Source: Acidobacteriaceae bacterium (GTDB taxonomy: Bacteria > Acidobacteriota > Terriglobia > Terriglobales > Acidobacteriaceae). From it: DNA of 6,615 bases. Where the stretch lies: contig PLKY01000096.1 in assembly GCA_003140785.1 (NCBI GenBank), positions 9,953-16,567 on the forward strand, read 5' to 3'. The position numbers and the translations under genes were made by a program. Below the pieces are notes generated by a model. The model saw only the letters and a program-made list of their open reading frames with translations, was not told the DNA's origin and searched no databases. Below, piece by piece: positions 1 to 5,720 of this stretch (position 1 is the first letter of the stretch; each line of letters starts with the position of its first letter).

Positions 1-140
1 GTCAGGACTTCGCCGCTCCTGTCTTTGATGTCGGCATGAGCACGCCGTCCGCTCCACAGGCTTCCGGTGACGACGGCGACGCCCAGCGCAACAAATGCAG
101 CGACCACGCTTGCCTTTGCCGATGGAAGCCGCAGGTTCAT
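1..140 (-). CDS. N-terminus of an exported or membrane-anchored protein (partial)
   Basis: An open frame starts at the ATG at 140-138 and runs off the window edge after 46 full codons with no stop. The N-terminus looks like a Sec signal peptide: a short basic start (MNLRLPSAK), a hydrophobic stretch at about residues 10-29, then a possible signal peptidase site after Ala-His-Ala at 34-36. Two arginines at 32-33 follow the hydrophobic stretch, so an uncleaved anchor is also possible. The start is supported by GAGGAG at 146-151, five bases upstream, and by an ATGA overlap with the stop of the FG-GAP gene before it. It is therefore very likely the next gene of the same operon. Too little is visible to name a family. 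The gene is too short within the window for most ORF callers to report. Confidence 0.75.
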   Translation of the reverse strand, partial: MNLRLPSAKASVVAAFVALGVAVVTGSLWSGRRAHADIKDRSGEVL

Positions 141-1846
141 TTCGGCTCCTCGATGGTCAGCACGCGGTTTGCATCCTGCTTGCCGAGGACTTGATCGAGA
201 CCGCTCGGCCAGTGCACAACAATCTTGTCCACGCTGGTTGCCGCACCAAGCCCGAAGTGCAAGCGGGCCTCATTCTGCGACAAGTAGCCCGAGCCCGCCA
301 CACGCTCCGCCGTCCACCGGTTGCCTCCGGCGTACACTTCAACGCGCGCGCCGATGCCATCGCGATTGCTCTTCGTTCCCTGGAGCTTGACGGCCAACCA
401 ATGGCCGGTGTTCGTTGAGACATTGTGGAGCAGTGTGCCCTTTGCGCCGAGATTCACAAGGAATGCATCGACTTTGCCGTCGTTGTCGTAGTCGGCAAAG
501 CAGGCTCCGCGCGCGACGGTCCGCTCGCTGAGCACCGGGCCCGCTGCACGCGAGACATCGTCGAACTTGTCGTTGCCCAGTCCGCGGAATAAGGTGTGCT
601 CCTGGGGGATGAGGTGAATGAGACCGCCGTGAAAGATGAGGATGTCGAGCAAACCGTCGTTGTCGAAGTCGTAGACTCCGGTTCCCCAGCTCACGTACTG
701 CGCGTTGGCCTGCGAGACTCCATTCTTGGCGCCGATGTCATCGAAACCAAGTTGGCCCGTGTTACGCAGGAGCCGATTGTAGTGGCCGTCGGTAACCCAG
801 AGATCGAGGATCCCTCGGCCTTCGAGATCGGCAAACACGGGCCCCATGGAGGATGTGGATTCGCCGTTTTGCCCGAACGCCGTGCCGGTATCGTTCCCTA
901 TTTCTTCGAAGGTTCCATCATGCTTGTTGTGGAAGAGGAAGTTCTCGGTGCGGTCGTTCGCCACATAGATGTCATCCCAACCGTCGCCATCGAAATCCGC
1001 CGCGGTGACGCCCATGGTGCGTCCGACGTAGGCACCGATGCCTGACTTCTCGGTCACGTCGGTAAAGGTGCCGTCGCAGTTGTTGTGATAGAGCTTGTTG
1101 GTTTCGCCTTCGTAGTCCAGCGGCCCCGGGTAGTTATCCGCGGCATAGTACGCGCGATACTTGGGATCGAATTTGACGTAGCGGCCGATGAAGAGATCGA
1201 GGCAGCCGTCCTTGTCGTAGTCCAACCACGTTGAACTGATGGCCCACCCGTCGACATGAATGCCGGCCTTTTCTGTAACGTCGGTGAAGTGTCCGTTGCC
1301 GTCGTTGTGGTAGAGGATGGTTTTCCCGTAGCCGGTCACGAGCAGATCGACATGACCGTCGTTGTCATAGTCTGCCGCGGCCACTGCCATGCCGTACATG
1401 TCGGGATTGAGGCCGGCCTTTTCCGTCACATCGGTGAAGTGACCTCCGCCGTCATTGCGATAGAGATGATTGTGCGGCGGTGGATTTGGCTTCACCTTCA
1501 GCGGATGCGGATGCATGGAATCATCGAGCGGGCGGCCGTTGACGACGTAAAGCGAAGGCAGGCCGGAATTGTTGTAGTCGAACCAGACGCAGCCAGCGCC
1601 GGTGCCTTCGAGCAGCGATCCCAGTTGGGCCGACCCGAAGCTGTGAACGTAATCGATGCCGGACTGGTCGGTCGCGTCTTCGAAACGAATTGACGGCGAC
1701 TGCGGTGCGGCTGGCGTCGGAGCGGAGACTTGTGTGGCCGGCTCGCCTGAGGCTGCTGGCTGCGTCTGTGCACTCATTGCGCAGGGTGCTGCAAACGATC
1801 CCAAGATTGTTCCGGCAAGCACGCGAAGCAAAGCGAGGCGAATCAT
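137..1846 (-). CDS. Exported FG-GAP/VCBS repeat protein with C-terminal ASPIC/UnbV domain (CRTAC1-like)
   Basis: A 569-residue secreted protein predicted to form a seven-bladed beta-propeller. Residues 1-26 are a Sec signal peptide with likely cleavage after AMSA, followed by a Pro/Ala/Gln/Ser-rich linker to about 52. Calcium-binding-type loops (DxDxDGxxDxxx) begin near residues 159, 209, 284, 393 and 452; degenerate copies lie near 90 and 340. Each is paired with an L(Y/F)(R/H)N...FTDVTEKAG strand, for example at 128-145, 178-195 and 252-269. Residues about 494-567 form the ASPIC/UnbV domain (RDGIGARVEVYAGG, then GSGYLSQNE, LHFGLG, VHWPSG). The family is common in Acidobacteriota, Planctomycetes and Verrucomicrobia, but its function is unknown; ligand or partner binding is inferred from the fold. 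The start is backed by AGGAGG at 1856-1861, nine bases upstream. It overlaps both neighbouring genes by ATGA, so it is probably coupled to the HzsA-like gene. Confidence 0.93.
   Translation of the reverse strand: MIRLALLRVLAGTILGSFAAPCAMSAQTQPAASGEPATQVSAPTPAAPQSPSIRFEDATDQSGIDYVHSFGSAQLGSLLEGTGAGCVWFDYNNSGLPSLYVVNGRPLDDSMHPHPLKVKPNPPPHNHLYRNDGGGHFTDVTEKAGLNPDMYGMAVAAADYDNDGHVDLLVTGYGKTILYHNDGNGHFTDVTEKAGIHVDGWAISSTWLDYDKDGCLDLFIGRYVKFDPKYRAYYAADNYPGPLDYEGETNKLYHNNCDGTFTDVTEKSGIGAYVGRTMGVTAADFDGDGWDDIYVANDRTENFLFHNKHDGTFEEIGNDTGTAFGQNGESTSSMGPVFADLEGRGILDLWVTDGHYNRLLRNTGQLGFDDIGAKNGVSQANAQYVSWGTGVYDFDNDGLLDILIFHGGLIHLIPQEHTLFRGLGNDKFDDVSRAAGPVLSERTVARGACFADYDNDGKVDAFLVNLGAKGTLLHNVSTNTGHWLAVKLQGTKSNRDGIGARVEVYAGGNRWTAERVAGSGYLSQNEARLHFGLGAATSVDKIVVHWPSGLDQVLGKQDANRVLTIEEPK
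146..151 (-). promoter_or_regulatory. Shine-Dalgarno site of the edge gene
   Basis: GAGGAG on the minus strand, five bases before the ATG at 140-138. It lies inside the 3' end of the FG-GAP gene. It is the main evidence that the truncated frame at the window edge is a real gene rather than a chance reading frame. Confidence 0.7.
1040..1444 (-). repeat. Intragenic repeats encoding the FTDVTEKAG strand of the propeller blades
   Basis: Three near-identical 33-base units lie at 1412-1444, 1262-1294 and 1040-1072. The first two encode the same 11 residues (GHFTDVTEKAG) exactly 50 codons apart; the third encodes GTFTDVTEKSG 74 codons further on. Differences between the first two are almost all at synonymous third positions. 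This suggests blade duplication followed by selection on the protein rather than a very recent copy event. The unit belongs to the CDS and is not a mobile or regulatory repeat. Confidence 0.7.
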
Positions 1847-3252
1847 TTTGAGCGGCCTCCTGCGGAATTTGGCGCCGCTTGTCCCTGATGGGTTGCGGTC
1901 AAGTCGACCGGCGTGGTGGTGCGCAGCAGCACTGCGGGGATGCGATTCTCCGAAGCACGTTCCGGGCCGGTGTGGCAGCCGACGCAGATGCGCTGCTCCC
2001 CGCCGCGTGCCCAGAACCAGCCGTGTTCCTGACGCAGGACAGCGCCGTGCGCATCGAGAAGGGCGAAGCGGATGGGACGGTCGCCGGGTACCTGTACGAA
2101 ATAGGAGCCGTCCTGTTCTACTGGCGCAGTCCCGAGAGAAGTTGCACGGCCGTTGGCGTCTTCGGTCTCGAGGCGCACGGAAACCGGAGTGCCCTTCAGA
2201 GTTCCATCGCGCGAAAGTCGAGCATCGAGAGCCAGCAGATTTGCGTAGTCCCAGGGGTGCAGTCCCGAAGGATGACGCTTCGGCCTGTTGCGCGGCGCAA
2301 TGAGTACCGGCTCGACGAGATCATTCGAGGATTCGGCGAGGATAGATTGCATCGTTGCGGCGCCGGGCTTCCACAGCTTGAGGGCGTAATGCTTATCCGA
2401 TGCATTCCGTGCGCTCACAAGCCACGCATGCGATTCGGTCTCGGCGATCGCGCCGGTGAATTCGGCTCGCGGCGAGGGAATGCGCTCTTCGTGCGCGAGG
2501 GGTGAAGTGAATCGTGCCAGCGAGGAGCCGTGCGTGAAGACAACGTCGCCGGAAGCCAATTGCTTTCCGCCCCAGCGGGACACGCCGTGATCGCAGCGGT
2601 AGGACTCAACGCCCGATCCATCGGAGTAGACGAGGAACAATTCCGGAGTAGTGCCGGAACCGAGTGGGAAACCGGATTCAAACAAAATGCGGCCGTCCGC
2701 CAATACGTCGGTTGGAATGGAATTGGCATTGGAATAGGTCAGCGGCAAAATCTCGCGGTCGCTGGCCGACCCGCCGGATGCGGAAGAGGGATTGATCGAC
2801 GCCGCGTTCAACTGGAAGCCGGTTAGGGTGCGTTGGGCATAAACGAATCGTGAACCCGGCAGATAGAGCGGGCGAATTGCATCGGTCGTGCTCGACGTGA
2901 GTTGATGTACCGACCGATCGGCCAGCGCGAGTTCCCACACCTGCCAGGGATCGCTTGCATTCCTTTTGCCCGCGAACAGGACGCTCTTGCCGTCGAAGGA
3001 GACGTTGGCGTCGGCGGTGGCCGCGAAGCCTGACACGAGCAGCTCGGGCTTACCTTCATGAACGAGCAACAACTGCGCGCCGTGTGGGAAACGCTCTTGC
3101 CCCCGCAATGCGGCGAGCGGTTTGTAAACGGGTGCTGCGGTCACGATGAAATCCGCGCCGATTTGGTCCGCTTGGTCGGGACCGAATCCGCAGAGGAAGA
3201 AGAGCATCGCAAAGGAGATTGAAATTTGAATTGCCGTGGCCCGGGATCTCAT
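1843..3252 (-). CDS. Exported HzsA-related protein with a single CXXCH c-type haem motif
   Basis: A 469-residue protein resembling proteins annotated as related to the hydrazine synthase alpha subunit. Residues 1-24 are a signal sequence with hydrophobic core at about 9-23; Cys21 follows Phe-Phe-Leu, which is not a proper lipobox. A TolB/propeller-like motif (VSFDGKSVLFAGKR) lies at 84-97, with further strand-like segments to about 320. HPWDYANLLALDAR at 332-345 and the segment 381-420 (DGSYFVQVPGDRPIRF, ending GWFWARGGEQR) match my recall of the family's C-terminal part. CVGCH at 423-427 is the only c-type haem site, so one covalent haem and an envelope location are expected. True anammox HzsA is longer and multi-haem, so hydrazine synthesis is not implied; the real role is unknown. 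GGAGG at 3260-3264 lies seven bases before the ATG. It overlaps both neighbours by ATGA. Confidence 0.85.
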   Translation of the reverse strand: MRSRATAIQISISFAMLFFLCGFGPDQADQIGADFIVTAAPVYKPLAALRGQERFPHGAQLLLVHEGKPELLVSGFAATADANVSFDGKSVLFAGKRNASDPWQVWELALADRSVHQLTSSTTDAIRPLYLPGSRFVYAQRTLTGFQLNAASINPSSASGGSASDREILPLTYSNANSIPTDVLADGRILFESGFPLGSGTTPELFLVYSDGSGVESYRCDHGVSRWGGKQLASGDVVFTHGSSLARFTSPLAHEERIPSPRAEFTGAIAETESHAWLVSARNASDKHYALKLWKPGAATMQSILAESSNDLVEPVLIAPRNRPKRHPSGLHPWDYANLLALDARLSRDGTLKGTPVSVRLETEDANGRATSLGTAPVEQDGSYFVQVPGDRPIRFALLDAHGAVLRQEHGWFWARGGEQRICVGCHTGPERASENRIPAVLLRTTTPVDLTATHQGQAAPNSAGGRSK

Positions 3253-4190
3253 CCCACTGCCTCCATCGGCCGGACGTCGGCGGCCCTGCGGAGTGCATTC
3301 CCGCGCAGCGCGATGTAGGGTTCGAGAGAAGCCATGGTGTCATTGAATTCGGCGAAGTCGAGGGACTGCTCTCCGTCGCTCCAGGCCTTGTCGGGATCAG
3401 GGTGCACTTCGATCAGCAGGCCGTCGGCGCCAGCGACTACAGCGATGCGGGCCAGTGCGGGAACCAGGTCGCGATGCCCGGCGGCGTGACTGGGATCGGC
3501 GATGACGGGAAGATGCGAGATGTGCTTCAGCAGGGCGATTGCAGTGACGTCGAATGTGTTGCGTGTTGCCGTTTCGAAGGTGCGGATGCCGCGCTCGCAG
3601 AGGATGACGTTGGGATTTCCGTTGTCGAGAATGACCTGCGCAGAACGCAGCAGATCGGCAACTGTGGCCACCATGCCGCGCTTCAGCAGGATCGGACGGC
3701 CGGATTTTGCCGCGGTTTCGAGCAGCGTGTAGTTCTCCATGCTGCGCGAGCCGATTTGGAGGATGTCGGCATACTCGGCGACCAAGGGGACGTCGCACTC
3801 CGACATCACCTCGGTCACGATCGCGAGGCCAGTCGCTGCACGGGCGCGGTCCAGGAGCTTGAGGCCCTCGAGGCCGTGCCCTTGAAATGCGTAAGGAGAG
3901 CTTCGGGGCTTGAATGCGCCACCGCGCAGAATCCGGGCGCCCGCGCTGCGAACATGGCGGGCGGTGGACATAACCTGCGCCTCGGTCTCAACCGAGCATG
4001 GCCCTGCCATGGTGATGAATTCGTCCCCGCCGATTTCAAAATCCCGCACCGGCACAACTGTTTGGCAGTGCTGCGGACTCTTCAGAACATCAGGGGTTTC
4101 GGCAAATCGTGCTTGCCAACTTACGCGCAACCGTGCGCTCCAGTCCGCCTCCACTAATTGGGGAAGCGTCAGACTACCGCGATCGTTCAT
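3249..4190 (-). CDS. aroF: 3-deoxy-7-phosphoheptulonate (DAHP) synthase, type I beta
   Basis: Condenses phosphoenolpyruvate with erythrose 4-phosphate to DAHP, the first step of the shikimate pathway, in the cytoplasm. From the ATG at 4190 it is 313 residues. The TIM-barrel motifs are complete: MAGPCSVE (61-68), GGAFKPRSSPYAFQG (90-104), EVM (127-129), LLKRG (168-172), CERGIRTFE (198-206), TRN (209-211), LPVIADPSHAAG (227-238) and EVHPDPDKAWSDGEQS (261-276). The four metal ligands expected from the Thermotoga enzyme map to Cys65, His235, Glu261 and Asp272. The first 50 or so residues are shorter than, and unlike, an obvious ACT/ferredoxin-like regulatory domain, and no chorismate mutase is fused. 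An in-frame GTG at 4247 would add 19 residues but has no ribosome site, whereas GGAGG at 4197-4201 sits six bases before the ATG. The loop at 147-153 (GSRSMEN) differs from the usual GARNMQN. Its 3' end overlaps the HzsA-like gene by ATGA. The symbol aroF is used loosely; aroG or aroA would also be seen. Confidence 0.93.
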   Translation of the reverse strand: MNDRGSLTLPQLVEADWSARLRVSWQARFAETPDVLKSPQHCQTVVPVRDFEIGGDEFITMAGPCSVETEAQVMSTARHVRSAGARILRGGAFKPRSSPYAFQGHGLEGLKLLDRARAATGLAIVTEVMSECDVPLVAEYADILQIGSRSMENYTLLETAAKSGRPILLKRGMVATVADLLRSAQVILDNGNPNVILCERGIRTFETATRNTFDVTAIALLKHISHLPVIADPSHAAGHRDLVPALARIAVVAGADGLLIEVHPDPDKAWSDGEQSLDFAEFNDTMASLEPYIALRGNALRRAADVRPMEAVG

Positions 4191-4307
4191 CACACGCCTC
4201 CATCCAAGGGTGGAGATGCGGAGGGTGTTGCGCGCCGCACCTGTCACTGCGTTTTTAGCGGCGGAATAAACATTTGTCTGTGATGGATGAACTTGACTTG
4301 GTGGGGC
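4191..4307 (-). other. 117-nt gap between amidase and DAHP synthase genes
   Basis: This is the only non-coding stretch in the window and the only junction that is not an ATGA overlap. It contains no tRNA, no GC-rich hairpin followed by a T-run on the minus strand, and no clear sigma-70 promoter; an AT-richer patch (ATGTTTATT, about 4265-4273) is the best place for a -10 element but is not convincing. Two weak inverted repeats are present: CGCCGC/GCGGCG (4233-4238 and 4258-4263) and CTCCA/TGGAG (4198-4202 and 4211-4215). It could be an internal promoter or leader for the downstream genes, or simply a spacer. Confidence 0.4.
4197..4201 (-). promoter_or_regulatory. Shine-Dalgarno site that decides the DAHP synthase start
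   Basis: GGAGG on the minus strand, six bases before the ATG at 4190-4188. The alternative upstream GTG at 4247-4245 is preceded by AAAAACGCA with no purine-rich site. The ATG is therefore the preferred start. The site is partly inside a short inverted repeat (CTCCA/TGGAG, 4198-4215). Confidence 0.7.
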
Positions 4308-5720
4308 CTAGATTGAAATTGCCAGCGGCGGCAGACGGTAGCCAAATGCGGCATCGACGATGGCCGCGATGGCGAGAGCGACCTCGTCTTGAAAAGGCCG
4401 CGCGACAATCTGGACACCGATCGGCAATCCTTCGGGCGAGCGGCCCACCGGAACCACGGCTGCTGGCGCGGCAAGCGTGTTGAACCACTGCGTGTGCCGA
4501 ACTGCGTCGAGGTATTCAACGGCGCGGCCTTCGATGGTCCACTCTCGTTCGCCATGGCGGAATGCGGGAATACTGGCGACCGGACAGAGCAGGACTGGGT
4601 GCGCGCTCAGCTCTTCAAGTGTCTTCGCGCGCAGCACGTCGAGTTCCGCCCAGGCGTTAAGCAACTCTGTCGCTGTCAATGGTGGAAGAGACTCGGCGAT
4701 TTGAAGGAACTCTGAAAATATCGGACTGAGTTTTGCGCGTTTGCAGGCGATGGCTGGCCCGTAGAACATTGCTCCGCATTGCACGAAGAATTTCCACCAC
4801 AATTTGCGTAGTTGCTCGAGCGTGCGTGGCCGGAAAGGCTCGACGCGGAAGCCTGCCTCACGCAATGCCTGTGCTGCCGCTTGTACGGCAGCGCGTGTCT
4901 CGGGCGTGACGGGAGTGAGATCGTCGTCTTCGAAGAATCCGATAGCGTAGGCGCGCAGGTCATTGAGACTCGGGCTGCGCATGACGATGGGCGGACTGAT
5001 CGGATCGTGCGGGTCCTGGCCACTCAGAGTGCGGAACGCCAATGTGACATCGTCCATGGTTCGCGCCATCGGACCGATTGCGCCGAGGACGGAAAAGGGA
5101 CCGATGCATGATGGCAGGTGCCCGGCACCCGGAATGCGCCCCGGAGTGGGCTTCAGAGAGCAGATTCCCGTGAAGTGGGCGGGAACGCGGACCGACCCGC
5201 CGCTGTCGGAGCCGAGCCCCAACGCGGACATGCCTGCGGCGATGGCAGCCGATTCTCCACCGCTGGAGCCGCCTGGGGTGCGGTCGAGGTCCCATGGATT
5301 GGCAGTGCGTCCGTGGAGCAGGTTGTCGGTCTCGTAGGCCATCAGGAACTCGGGGCAATTGGTGGTACCGAGAATCAATGCCCCTGCGGCGCGGAGGCGA
5401 TTGACTACGACCGCGTCCTCGCGCGGAACTTCGCCTTTGTTGAGCAGGCTCCCTACTTCACATTTGAAGCCTGCGGTGGCGATCGATGACTTTACGGTGA
5501 CGGGGAGTCCGTGCAATGGGCCGGTACGGTCTTTCGATGTATCAAGGCGCCGAGCTTGTGCTCGGACCCGCTCGGCGTCGAAATCGGCGAAGGCATTCAG
5601 TTGCGGGTTGAGGCGCTCGATCTGCGCGATGTGCGCCTCAGCCAGCTCAATGATGGAAATTTCGCCGGAGCGCAACAGTTTGAGCTGCTGCACCGCCGGC
5701 TGAAGCACGATGTCGTTCAT
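4308..5720 (-). CDS. Amidase signature family hydrolase
   Basis: A 470-residue enzyme that hydrolyses a carbon-nitrogen amide bond of unknown substrate. The Ser-cisSer-Lys triad is complete: Lys77 in LPVTVKSS, Ser152 in the Gly-Ser-rich GGSSGGES (150-157), and nucleophile Ser176 in LGSDSGGSVRVPA (169-181). The spacings of 75 and 24 residues equal those of fatty acid amide hydrolase (142/217/241). Other family signatures are HGLPVTVK (70-77), GTTNCPEF (118-125), NPWDLDRTPGG (141-151), LKPTPGRIP (189-197) and the C-terminal LPIGVQIVARPFQDE (432-446). Length is normal for the family and there is no signal peptide, so it is probably cytoplasmic. It is unlikely to be the GatA subunit because no gatB or gatC is adjacent, though only a tree would settle this. 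The ATG overlaps the preceding stop by ATGA and lacks a strong ribosome site, so translation probably depends on coupling to the upstream gene. The stop is TAG at 4310-4308. Confidence 0.93.
   Translation of the reverse strand: MNDIVLQPAVQQLKLLRSGEISIIELAEAHIAQIERLNPQLNAFADFDAERVRAQARRLDTSKDRTGPLHGLPVTVKSSIATAGFKCEVGSLLNKGEVPREDAVVVNRLRAAGALILGTTNCPEFLMAYETDNLLHGRTANPWDLDRTPGGSSGGESAAIAAGMSALGLGSDSGGSVRVPAHFTGICSLKPTPGRIPGAGHLPSCIGPFSVLGAIGPMARTMDDVTLAFRTLSGQDPHDPISPPIVMRSPSLNDLRAYAIGFFEDDDLTPVTPETRAAVQAAAQALREAGFRVEPFRPRTLEQLRKLWWKFFVQCGAMFYGPAIACKRAKLSPIFSEFLQIAESLPPLTATELLNAWAELDVLRAKTLEELSAHPVLLCPVASIPAFRHGEREWTIEGRAVEYLDAVRHTQWFNTLAAPAAVVPVGRSPEGLPIGVQIVARPFQDEVALAIAAIVDAAFGYRLPPLAISI

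Noticed and set aside
596..1045. A 149-codon plus-strand frame rich in Val, Glu and Asp
   Set aside because: It is the complement of the repeated Asp/Asn/Gly codons of the FG-GAP gene. The composition is a by-product of that repeat, not an independent protein.
1040..1444. The repeated 33-base units as a CRISPR array or mobile repeat
   Set aside because: The units are in frame, encode the same protein motif, vary mostly at third positions and are unevenly spaced. They are protein repeats.
1843..3252. Annotation of the CXXCH protein as a true hydrazine synthase subunit
   Set aside because: It has only one haem motif, is shorter than anammox HzsA, and no other hydrazine-pathway gene is visible.
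3219..4157. A 312-codon open frame on the plus strand opposite the DAHP synthase
   Set aside because: It is antisense to a gene with all family motifs intact, and its translation shows no recognisable domain. Long antisense frames are expected in GC-rich coding DNA.
4191..4247. A 19-residue N-terminal extension of the DAHP synthase from a GTG at 4247
   Set aside because: There is no ribosome site before the GTG, and the extension has no family similarity that I can see. The ATG at 4190 has GGAGG six bases upstream.
4233..4263. CGCCGC/GCGGCG inverted repeat as a terminator after the amidase gene
   Set aside because: The loop is 19 bases, the stem only six pairs, and no T-run follows on the minus strand. 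It is not a credible intrinsic terminator.
4308..5720. Annotation of the amidase as GatA of the tRNA amidotransferase
   Set aside because: No gatB or gatC is nearby, and the triad motifs are shared by the whole amidase family, so they do not single out GatA.
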